64,000 bases of DNA. Origin: JAAYYY01 sp964602995 (lineage in GTDB: Bacteria > Chloroflexota > Anaerolineae > Promineifilales > Promineifilaceae). Below are positions 16,111 through 23,582 of this stretch, in pieces. The notes under the pieces are model-generated. The model was not told the origin of the DNA. It searched no databases and saw nothing but the letters and a program-made list of their open reading frames with translations. Every line of letters begins with the position of its first letter. The stretch's first letter is position 1. A program made the translations under genes and the position numbers. The stretch lies in contig CAZRTM010000001.1 of assembly GCA_964602995.1 (NCBI GenBank), positions 92,353-156,352 on the forward strand, written 5' to 3'.

Positions 16111-16605
16111 ATGTTTCGACAATCTGATTTGCACACTGACGTTGAACGGAACAAAAGAGCGACGCCAACAGCGGCGGTGCAGCCCGCTATCTATGGCATC
16201 CTGCTGGAGAACGACCAGGTTTTGCTCCAGCGCAATCCGGAAACCGGGTTGTGGCAACCACCGGGACAGCTTCTGCAACCGGGCCAACTACCGCAGCAGG
16301 CGATTTCCACTGCCTTCCAGGCGTTGCTGATGTTCAGCCCCCAGGCCGGTCCGCTGGTATTCATGGAAGAAGTACGCGCTTCCACCATCAACGGCCAGCC
16401 CCAGCACCTGACCCGGCTCTACTATCTCTTGAACCGGCCGTCGGGGGTGTTGGCCGCCATCCAGGAAATTGGCAACCGGCAGGATGTACAGTGGACAGCA
16501 ATACACGACCTGCGCCGCGAAAAGATGCATCTGGGTTATGCTGCCATCCAGGTGGCCTGGCGACGTATGCATTGGAAGCGTATGCATTGGAAAGAGAGCA
16601 CCTGA
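16111..16605 (+). CDS. Nudix-fold protein lacking the catalytic box
   Basis: A 164-residue protein whose segment YGILLENDQVLLQRNPETGLWQ, followed by PPGQL, follows the start of a Nudix hydrolase. The Nudix box (G-x5-E-x7-REUxEExGU) is degenerate: the aligned stretch GQLLQPGQLPQQAISTAFQA has no Arg or Glu at the metal-binding positions. It is thus probably a non-catalytic binding protein or regulator, unless the box lies elsewhere. The C-terminus carries a tandem copy of RMHWK from a 15-base duplication at about 16563-16592. It precedes the pheS promoter on the same strand; a role in regulation of its neighbours is possible but unproven. Confidence 0.65.
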   Translation: MFRQSDLHTDVERNKRATPTAAVQPAIYGILLENDQVLLQRNPETGLWQPPGQLLQPGQLPQQAISTAFQALLMFSPQAGPLVFMEEVRASTINGQPQHLTRLYYLLNRPSGVLAAIQEIGNRQDVQWTAIHDLRREKMHLGYAAIQVAWRRMHWKRMHWKEST

Positions 16606-16637
16606 GCGAAGGCGGCGCAACACGGTCTGGTGATATC

Positions 16638-16666
16638 TTGACAGCACCAGAGGGCGGTGCTATGAT
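16638..16666 (+). promoter_or_regulatory. pheS leader promoter
   Basis: TTGACA (16638-16643), a 17-base spacer, and TATGAT (16661-16666). Transcription should start near 16673, only a few bases before the leader-peptide ATG at 16676, so the leader peptide would be read from a nearly leaderless transcript. Confidence 0.85.
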
Positions 16667-16675
16667 GCAGCTACT

Positions 16676-16759
16676 ATGAACCCGAAACGATTTGCCGTTC
16701 ACTTCTTTTTTATGGGCTCCACCGGCGCCGCGTGCGTGGGAGGTCCGTTTGCCCTGTAA
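16676..16759 (+). CDS. Phe-rich leader peptide of pheS attenuator
   Basis: A 27-residue open frame beginning MNPKRFAVHFFFMGS and ending GGPFAL. Five of its codons are Phe, three of them consecutive (16703-16711), comparable to the enterobacterial pheST leader peptide with its FFF run. It lies directly after a near-consensus promoter and is followed by a strong terminator just before pheS. Its proposed role is to sense charged tRNA-Phe by ribosome stalling. There is no ribosome site, but the transcript may be leaderless. Confidence 0.8.
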   Translation: MNPKRFAVHFFFMGSTGAACVGGPFAL

Positions 16760-16814
16760 TTAGAAGCACGGCAACCAGAGCGGATACCAGAGACGCGGCA
16801 TACCGGCCGCGTCT
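16717..16814 (+). promoter_or_regulatory. pheS attenuation leader: protector, antiterminator, terminator
   Basis: Three pairings compete. A protector hairpin joins CTCCAC (16717-16722) with GTGGGAG (16736-16742, one bulge). An antiterminator joins GCCGCGT (16727-16733), which lies in the loop of the protector, with ACGCGGC (16793-16799). The terminator joins AGACGCGG (16791-16798) with CCGCGTCT (16807-16814). A ribosome stalled on the Phe codons would cover the first arm of the protector and leave 16727-16733 free, permitting read-through to pheS. The ordering follows classical amino-acid operon attenuation; function is inferred. Confidence 0.7.
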
Positions 16815-16819
16815 TTTTT
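16791..16819 (+). terminator. attenuator terminator before pheS
   Basis: A perfect 8-bp stem (AGACGCGG/CCGCGTCT), an 8-base loop and a T-run of six (16814-16819). It ends 15 bases before the pheS start codon, so it must be overcome for pheS to be expressed from the leader promoter. Confidence 0.92.
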
Positions 16820-16834
16820 GTTTCCAGAGGCGGT

Positions 16835-17911
16835 ATGGTATCCTTCCCTGTTGCAACGGATAAAGAGAGAGTGGATTTAAGCAAGATGCGCGAACAACTA
16901 GACGAAATCTACGAGCAATCATTAAGAACGTTAGAAGAAGCAGGCTCCACGGACGAGTTAGAGACCTGGCACCGCGAAACGCTGGGCCGCAAAGGGAGCG
17001 TCCAACTCCAGACGCGCCACATTGGCCAGCTTGTACCGGAAGAGCGCCCGCACTTCGGTCGCCGCATTAATGAGGTGAAGCAGGCCCTGGAAGATGCATA
17101 CCAGGAGCGCGCAACCGCCTTGCGCGCCCAGGAGCTGGAAGCGCAGATGGCCGCTGAGGCTCTCGACGTCACGCTGCCGGGCCGTCGCGCCTGGCGCGGA
17201 CGCCTGCACCCTGCCAGCCAGACCCTGCGCGATATCTACCGCATCTGGGGCGATATGGGCTTCCAGGTCTATCGCAGCCGCGAGGTGGAAACAGACGAGT
17301 ACAACTTCGAGCTGCTCAACATCCCCCAACACCACCCCGCGCGCGACATGTGGGACACCTTCCACACCATGACGCCGGGCGTCATTTTGCGCACGCACAC
17401 CAGCCCAGGGCAGATCCACGCCATGCGCCAATATTGCCCGGAGCCGATCCGGGTCATTCTGCCCGGCATGTGCTATCGCTACGAACAGATTACAGCGCGC
17501 AGCGAAATTCAGTTCCACCAGGTCGAAGGGCTGGCTGTGGGCAAGAACATTACCATGGCTGACCTCAAGGGCACGCTGAACGCCTTCGCCCGGCGCATGT
17601 TTGGTGAAGACCGCGCCACCCGCTTCCGCGCCAACTACTTCCCGTTCACTGAGCCTAGCGCCGAAATGGACGTGGAGTGTGTGCTCTGTGAAGGCGCGGG
17701 GTGCCAGGTCTGCAAATACACCGGCTGGCTCGAAATTTTGGGCAGCGGCATGGTGCATCCCACCGTGCTGCGCAACGGCGGCTACGACCCCGAGGTTTAC
17801 TCCGGCTTCGCGTTCGGCATGGGTCCTGAGCGGATCGCCATGCTTAAGTATGGCATCGACGACATTCGCTACTTCTGGTCCAACGACCTGCGCTTCCTGG
17901 AACAGTTCTAG
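16835..17911 (+). CDS. pheS: Phenylalanine--tRNA ligase alpha subunit
   Basis: The catalytic subunit of the class IIc synthetase that charges tRNA-Phe. It has an N-terminal coiled-coil arm, then motif 2 in RTHTSPGQIHAMRQY and YRYEQITARSEIQFHQVEGL, and motif 3 in FGMGPERIAMLKYGIDDIRY. A Cys-rich insert CVLCEGAGCQVCKYTGW resembles the variant seen in Thermus-type enzymes. Length is 358 residues from ATG 16835 (AGAGG upstream); starts at GTG 16871 or ATG 16886 are possible, because the conserved region begins near the latter. It is preceded by the Phe-rich attenuator and separated from pheT by a glycosyltransferase gene. Confidence 0.95.
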   Translation: MVSFPVATDKERVDLSKMREQLDEIYEQSLRTLEEAGSTDELETWHRETLGRKGSVQLQTRHIGQLVPEERPHFGRRINEVKQALEDAYQERATALRAQELEAQMAAEALDVTLPGRRAWRGRLHPASQTLRDIYRIWGDMGFQVYRSREVETDEYNFELLNIPQHHPARDMWDTFHTMTPGVILRTHTSPGQIHAMRQYCPEPIRVILPGMCYRYEQITARSEIQFHQVEGLAVGKNITMADLKGTLNAFARRMFGEDRATRFRANYFPFTEPSAEMDVECVLCEGAGCQVCKYTGWLEILGSGMVHPTVLRNGGYDPEVYSGFAFGMGPERIAMLKYGIDDIRYFWSNDLRFLEQF

Positions 17912-17950
17912 AGAGGCGCTGGCGCCTGCTGGAGACGCTGGGAGAAGGCC

Positions 17951-20239
17951 ATGCACGTGGCAAAAGAGGATGCGCGAGGGATTATCCGCAGGCCGTATCT
18001 GACAACGGGCTGGATGATGGCCGTCGCAATGGGCCTCACGCTGCTGGCGTTTGCCTTGCGGCTACATCATCTGGGCAGCGACAGCTTTTGGGTGGACGAA
18101 ATATTGACCATCCAGGCCGCACGTGGTGGGCCGGCGGTCATTCTGAACCAGCCTCACCACCCGCCGCTGCATTACGCCCTGACTGCGCTCAGCATCGCTG
18201 CCTTCGGCGAAAGCGAGTTTGCAGCCCGGTTGCCCTCAATGCTGGCTTCTGTGCCCGCCATTCCCTTGCTCATTGTGCTGGGCCAGGAGATGCAGCAACG
18301 TGAAGCCGGCCTGTGGAGCGCTCTGCTGCTGGCCTTCTCGCCGTTGCACCTGATTTATGCGCAGGAGGCGCGCCATTACGCGCTACTGATGACCCTTAGC
18401 CTGGCCAGCTTCGTGCTGCTGCTGCGGGCGCTGCGCCAACCGCAATGGCGCTGGTGGCTGGCCTTCGCTATGGTCACCATACTGAACCTTTACACACATT
18501 ACGCGGCGCTAATCGTCCTCGCCGTGCAGGGCATCATCACGCTTTTGCTGCTCATCCTGGACGGAAGAAGGCCGCACCGCCGGCTCTGGCTTTACGGCGC
18601 GACAAGTACATTTCTGGTTGCCGCCGCTTTCTTGCCCTGGCTGACGCGCTTCCTGGGAACAGTCAATCGCAACTTCGATGCAACGATAGACACCGGCACC
18701 GGCAGCGCCCAGCCCCTGACCATGTGGCTGCGCGAAGCATTCTACGCCTTCGGCATGTATCATGGCTACCGGCCCTATCTGTTGCTGGCCCTGACTCTCG
18801 CCAGTCTGGGACTGTGGCTCTACTGGCGGCGCTGGCCGGCGCTGGCGCTCGCGGTTGGAGCAGTGCTCCTGCCGGTATTGCTCATTGACATCTCGAATAT
18901 CGCTCGCGGCTCGCAGGTGCGCTACATCCTGTTCGCTCTGCCCTTTTACCTGCTGCCTGCAGGGGCCGCCATTGACGCTGCCGTAAATTTGTCATGGCAA
19001 CTGGCGCCCTCCGTCAGAGGCTCTACCAGGGCCAGCGGAGCCGTCCTGGCCTTAGCCGGGCTTGGCCTCATTAGTATAAGCTGGCCTGCAACACGTTTCG
19101 AATATGGGATGATGCAAACCGACTGGCGCGGCATTCTGTCATATTTAGAGGAAAATGCAGCAGAGGATGACGTCTTGCTGTTGCTGGGCACCAACTATGA
19201 ATCGGGCTTTAACACCGTCTCAGCCGCCCTTCCCTACTACCTGGAGAAAGGCGGATACGACTACCATACATTGCCCGGTTATCAGGTGACGATGGACGAT
19301 CTGCAATTGCTACCGGCCGAGGCTAACGTCTGGGCCGTCTTATATAACTGGCAGAACCCCACAGGATTCAACGCATCCACTGTGAACGCCGAGCCGTTTC
19401 GCCAGTGGCTGCACGTCCTGCACAGCAATGGCGGTGGGACCACGCTGCAACAGATAACGCGGCTCTATGAAGAAATAACGCCGCTCGCTGCAGCCCCTGC
19501 CCCGCGCTGCCTGTTGCAACGGGATCTGGCCGCCGTGAGGCTGGCAGCAGGCGACACAACGGGGGCGCAGGTGAACCTGGCCGCTGCCGCAGAGCAGTGC
19601 CCGGCGCCCGGCGCACCGTTTGCACAGCTACAGGCGCAAACACGGTTTGTGCTGGAGGAGCAGATGCTGGCACAGGCCATTACTGCCGGTGATGAGCAGG
19701 AAGCTGGCCGGCTGGCCAGAACAGTGCTGCGCCTCAACCCGCATCACGCCCAGGCGCTAGAGGTGCTGACCGCTGTTAACCTGCTCACCCGCTTTGAGGA
19801 CGGCTCTGCTATAGTACAGGACTCAGCAGCGCCGGAGCCGGTCTCAGTACGCCGATTTACAATGCCCCATAACGGAGATTGGGGCGACGTCCTGTTCATG
19901 CACCCGCCGGCCGCGGTGTCGTTTACCGTCGAGCTACCGGCACAACCGGTTACACTCGATACCCGGCTGGCTCTGGATCCGCAGAGCTGGGAATGGGGCG
20001 GCGATGGCGTAACCTTTGTCGTCACTGTGTCGCCAGAGGAAGGCCCTGTCGAGGAGTTAATGCGCCGGCACATCGACGCCAGCCCCGAGCATCGCGACTG
20101 GCACAACGTATCGCTCTCGCTGGAGGATTACGCAGGCCGGCAAATTACGCTGACGCTGGCCACCGAAACAGGCCCGGCCGGAGACGGGACCGGCGACTGG
20201 GCAGGTTGGGATGAACCCCGCCTGCTGTGGACGCCCTGA
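17951..20239 (+). CDS. GT39/PMT-like membrane glycosyltransferase
   Basis: A 762-residue protein with about ten N-terminal membrane segments (residues 20-385) and a large C-terminal soluble part. The first loop has DSFWVDEILTIQAARGG, the acidic motif of GT-C transferases such as protein mannosyltransferase and ArnT, followed by QPHHPPLHYALTAL. These enzymes move a sugar from a polyprenyl-phosphate donor on the outer face of the membrane. The C-terminal half includes a TPR-like helical stretch (AGDEQEAGRLARTVLRLNPH) and a beta-rich end. The acceptor is unknown. It sits between pheS and pheT, with gaps of 39 and 89 bp, and so is likely co-transcribed with them. Confidence 0.82.
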   Translation: MHVAKEDARGIIRRPYLTTGWMMAVAMGLTLLAFALRLHHLGSDSFWVDEILTIQAARGGPAVILNQPHHPPLHYALTALSIAAFGESEFAARLPSMLASVPAIPLLIVLGQEMQQREAGLWSALLLAFSPLHLIYAQEARHYALLMTLSLASFVLLLRALRQPQWRWWLAFAMVTILNLYTHYAALIVLAVQGIITLLLLILDGRRPHRRLWLYGATSTFLVAAAFLPWLTRFLGTVNRNFDATIDTGTGSAQPLTMWLREAFYAFGMYHGYRPYLLLALTLASLGLWLYWRRWPALALAVGAVLLPVLLIDISNIARGSQVRYILFALPFYLLPAGAAIDAAVNLSWQLAPSVRGSTRASGAVLALAGLGLISISWPATRFEYGMMQTDWRGILSYLEENAAEDDVLLLLGTNYESGFNTVSAALPYYLEKGGYDYHTLPGYQVTMDDLQLLPAEANVWAVLYNWQNPTGFNASTVNAEPFRQWLHVLHSNGGGTTLQQITRLYEEITPLAAAPAPRCLLQRDLAAVRLAAGDTTGAQVNLAAAAEQCPAPGAPFAQLQAQTRFVLEEQMLAQAITAGDEQEAGRLARTVLRLNPHHAQALEVLTAVNLLTRFEDGSAIVQDSAAPEPVSVRRFTMPHNGDWGDVLFMHPPAAVSFTVELPAQPVTLDTRLALDPQSWEWGGDGVTFVVTVSPEEGPVEELMRRHIDASPEHRDWHNVSLSLEDYAGRQITLTLATETGPAGDGTGDWAGWDEPRLLWTP

Positions 20240-20328
20240 ATTGATTGATAGCAGCAAACTTCGATAAAGAGAGCCGATTATGTTAGTGAGAAAAACCGGA
20301 TCTCTGACCTGCGAAAGAGGAGAATACT

Positions 20329-22854
20329 ATGCTTGTACCGATATCATGGCTGAAAGAGTATGTCGATATCGACATGCCTCTGCCAGAGCTGGCTGAGCTA
20401 CTGACCATTGCCGGCCTGGAAGTGGAAAATATTGAATATATCGGCGTACCGGGCGGCACGGACAATGAGCGATTGGTCTGGGATCGCGAAAAGCTGATCC
20501 TGGGCCACATCCTTAAGGTCGAAGCGCATCCCAACGCCGACCGTCTGGTCCTGGCTACGGTCGATTACGGTGGCGACGAAAACGAAGTTGTCGTCACCGG
20601 AGCGCCTAACCTGTTCCCATACCTGGGCCAGGGTGACATCGGCGACCGAGGCCTCTACTCTCCCTTCGCTCTGGAAGGCGCCGAGCTGTACGACGGGCAC
20701 CAGGAAGGGCAGGTTAAGATGATCCTGAAAGGGCGCAAGCTACGCGGCATCTATAACCGCTGCATGCTCTGCTCGGAGAAAGAGCTGGGGTTGAGCGACG
20801 AGCACGAAGGGATCATGATCCTGGAGGGCGAGTATGTCCCCGGCACACCGGTTCAGGATCTGCTGGGTGACGTCGTCTTCGATATCGCCATCATCCCCAA
20901 CATCGCCCGCGCCGCCTCCATCATCGGCGTGGCCCGCGAAGTGGCTGCTCTCACCGGCAAAGAAGTCAAATATCCAAGTTACGAAGTGCAGCAAGATGGG
21001 CCGCCGCTGGATGGCGCTCTGAAAATCACCACCGCTCACCCCGACCTGAACCCGCGCTTCGTGGCGATGGTCATCGAGGGTGTGGAACAGAAGCCAAGCC
21101 CCTACTGGATGCAGCGCCGTCTGCGTCTGGCAGGACAACGGCCCATTAACGTTGTGGTGGACATCAGCAACTACGTGATGCTGGAGATGGGCCAGCCCAA
21201 CCACACCTTCGACTATGATTACCTGCGCCGCCGCGCCGATCAATACGATCCGGACGGCCCCATTCATATCCATACGCGGCTCCCTGGCGAGGGCGAAAGG
21301 CTGACGACGCTGGATGGCATGCAGAGAGAGCTGCCGCCATTCACCATTCTGGTGACCGATCCCCAGGGCGCGCTGAGCCTGGGTGGTATCATGGGTGGTG
21401 AAGAGAGTGAAATCAGCGATGGCACAACCAACGTCCTATTAGAAGCGGCGGCCTGGAACTTCATCAACATCCGGCGCAGTATGCACGCCTTAAAGATAAA
21501 CTCCGAAGCCGGCTTCCGCTTCAGCCGTGGCGTGCATCCCGCACAGGCACTGCTCGGGGCAAAGCGCGCCGCGGAGCTGATGCGACAGTTAGCAGGCGGC
21601 ACCGTGCGCCAGGGAATTGTCGATTACTATCCCAACCCACCCGCGCCCCGGCCCGTTAACTTAACGGCGGCAGAAGTGGCCCGCATCGGCGGCATCACGC
21701 TCTCCCAGGCTGAGATCAAATCGATGCTCGAAGCACTGGAGTTCGACGTCAGTGACGAGGGCAACCACCTGCTGGTTACCAGCCCAGAGCATCGCATCGA
21801 TATTGAAGGAACGCACGATCTGGTGGAGGAAATTCTGCGGGTCTATGGCTATGACCTCATTCCGGAAACGCTTATCGTCGATGAACTACCGCCACAGCAC
21901 AACAACCCGACGCTGGAGTTGGAAGAGCGAATCAAAGATACGCTGGTCCAGCTTGGTCTGCAGGAGGTCATTACCTACCGTCTTACCACGCCAGAGCGCG
22001 AGGCGCAGTTATTACCAGGCGACGGCGTTCCCGCCGACGACCGGCCCTATGTCACCCTCTCCAATCCCATCACCATCGACCGCGTCGCCATGCGCCACAG
22101 CCTGCTGGCTTCCGTGCTGGAAGTGGCCACTGACAACAGCCGCTTCAGAGAGCGCATCGCCCTCTTCGAGGTGGGCCAGATTTACCTGGCCTCCGAAGAC
22201 GGCGTGCTGCCTGATGAGCTGCGCCGCCTGGTCATTGTGCTACTTGGCCCGCGCCACCAGGCGCATTGGGAAGATGGCGCGCCAACCGCCTATGATTTCT
22301 ATGATCTCAAAGGGATCGTAGAGGGTCTGTTCGACGCGCTGCACATTGAAGAGTGGGAAATCGAAGCCACACGACATCCCACCTTCCGCCCCGGGCGCAC
22401 GGCCCGTTTGCTCCTGAAAGACAAGCAGCTCGGTATCCTTGGCGAGCTGCATCCGCTGGTGGTCGAAGCGCTGGATATTCGCACCGGCTATCCCATTCTG
22501 GCAGCCGACCTTGACGTTGAGCTGCTACAGGAAGTCGCTACCGAAACTGTCCAGGTGCAGCCAGTGCCCGCCTACCCGGCCGTGCATGAAGACCTGGCTC
22601 TGGTGGTCGACGCTCAGGTTCCGGCCGGAGATGTCACACGCGTGATTGCCGAAGCAGGTGGTTTCTTGCTGAAGGATGTGCAACTGTTCGACGTCTACGA
22701 AGGCTCCCAGCTCCCCAGCGGCAAGAAAAGCCTCGCCTACCACCTGACCTTCCAGTCGCCCAGCAAAACGCTGACCGACCGCGAGGTACGGCGACAGCGG
22801 CAGCGCATTCTGACGCAGGTTGAAAAGCGAGTCGGCGCTCATATACGCGAATAA
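20329..22854 (+). CDS. pheT: Phenylalanine--tRNA ligase beta subunit
   Basis: The non-catalytic and editing subunit of PheRS. The 841-residue protein has the expected order: N-terminal VPISWLKEYVDIDMPLPELA, a tRNA-binding EMAP-like domain (ILKVEAHPNADRLVLATVDY), B3/B4 editing domain (RPINVVVDISNYVMLEMGQP; NSEAGFRFSRGV), B5 domain, the core-like domain (RHSLLASVLEVATDNSRF), and a C-terminal FDX-ACB anticodon-binding domain (PAVHEDLALVVDAQVPAGDV). Length is close to the long bacterial form. AGGAG lies just before ATG 20329. It is separated from pheS by the GT39-like gene, which is unusual. Confidence 0.96.
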   Translation: MLVPISWLKEYVDIDMPLPELAELLTIAGLEVENIEYIGVPGGTDNERLVWDREKLILGHILKVEAHPNADRLVLATVDYGGDENEVVVTGAPNLFPYLGQGDIGDRGLYSPFALEGAELYDGHQEGQVKMILKGRKLRGIYNRCMLCSEKELGLSDEHEGIMILEGEYVPGTPVQDLLGDVVFDIAIIPNIARAASIIGVAREVAALTGKEVKYPSYEVQQDGPPLDGALKITTAHPDLNPRFVAMVIEGVEQKPSPYWMQRRLRLAGQRPINVVVDISNYVMLEMGQPNHTFDYDYLRRRADQYDPDGPIHIHTRLPGEGERLTTLDGMQRELPPFTILVTDPQGALSLGGIMGGEESEISDGTTNVLLEAAAWNFINIRRSMHALKINSEAGFRFSRGVHPAQALLGAKRAAELMRQLAGGTVRQGIVDYYPNPPAPRPVNLTAAEVARIGGITLSQAEIKSMLEALEFDVSDEGNHLLVTSPEHRIDIEGTHDLVEEILRVYGYDLIPETLIVDELPPQHNNPTLELEERIKDTLVQLGLQEVITYRLTTPEREAQLLPGDGVPADDRPYVTLSNPITIDRVAMRHSLLASVLEVATDNSRFRERIALFEVGQIYLASEDGVLPDELRRLVIVLLGPRHQAHWEDGAPTAYDFYDLKGIVEGLFDALHIEEWEIEATRHPTFRPGRTARLLLKDKQLGILGELHPLVVEALDIRTGYPILAADLDVELLQEVATETVQVQPVPAYPAVHEDLALVVDAQVPAGDVTRVIAEAGGFLLKDVQLFDVYEGSQLPSGKKSLAYHLTFQSPSKTLTDREVRRQRQRILTQVEKRVGAHIRE

Positions 22855-22949
22855 GCATGAACGAGCTGCAGGATCGGATCTATGGAGAGGGAAGAAGCAG
22901 GTGAATATGACGGCGCTCTGCACAAATAGCAAGCCAGAGGAATCTGTTC

Positions 22950-23582
22950 ATGCCCATTATTGACATCAGCCGCACCCTCAATGAAGAAATTGCCGTCTGG
23001 CCTGGCGACACGCCGTTTCAGTTACAACGGAACGCGGCCCTGAGCCAGGGGGATAGCGTCAACCTGACGACGCTGATTCTCAGCGCCCACACAGGCACCC
23101 ATGTGGACGCACCATACCATTTTCAGGATGGCGGCGCGACCATCGAGGACGTCGATCTGACGTACTACTGGGGTAAAGCTCAGGTCGTTACCGTACAACG
23201 AGAGAACGGTGCGCTGGAGCCTGCCGATTTCGCCGGGTATAATCTCTCCCGCGCACCGCGGCTCCTGGTCCGCTCTGCCGCCAGCAATCTCGACCCGCGC
23301 CGTTTTCCTGACCAGTACGTCTACCCCTCCCCGGCTCTGGCACAGGAGCTGGCCCGGCAGGGCGTCATCCTCTACGGCAGCGACTCGCCCTCGATGGATC
23401 ACGTTGACAGCAAAACGCTCCCGGGCCACAATGCTCTTTACATGGCAGGCATTGCTATCCTGGAGGGGCTGGATCTCAGTGATGCCCCAGATGGTCTATA
23501 CGAACTGGTCGCTCTGCCGCTGAAAATCGCCGGTGGTGATGGCACACCCGTGCGCGCCGCCTTACGCACGCTGAAACCATGA
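22950..23582 (+). CDS. kynB: Kynurenine formamidase (cyclase family)
   Basis: Hydrolyses N-formyl-kynurenine to kynurenine. The 210-residue protein belongs to the metal-dependent cyclase family: IIDISRTLNEEIAVWPGDTP at the N-terminus, the metal-binding HTGTHVDAPYHFQDGG (about residues 49-64), and YGSDSPSMDHVDSK. The assignment to KynB rather than a generic cyclase rests on the adjoining kynureninase, whose start overlaps the stop of this gene by 4 bases (ATGA). AGAGGAA lies 8 bases before ATG 22950. Confidence 0.9.
   Translation: MPIIDISRTLNEEIAVWPGDTPFQLQRNAALSQGDSVNLTTLILSAHTGTHVDAPYHFQDGGATIEDVDLTYYWGKAQVVTVQRENGALEPADFAGYNLSRAPRLLVRSAASNLDPRRFPDQYVYPSPALAQELARQGVILYGSDSPSMDHVDSKTLPGHNALYMAGIAILEGLDLSDAPDGLYELVALPLKIAGGDGTPVRAALRTLKP

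Noticed and set aside
16111..16605. Active Nudix hydrolase
   Set aside because: None of the Glu and Arg residues of the Nudix box is present in the aligned region.
16673..16834. T-box riboswitch for pheS
   Set aside because: The leader is only about 160 bases, and no T-box sequence, specifier loop or AGTA bulge can be seen; the Phe-codon leader peptide explains the terminator better.
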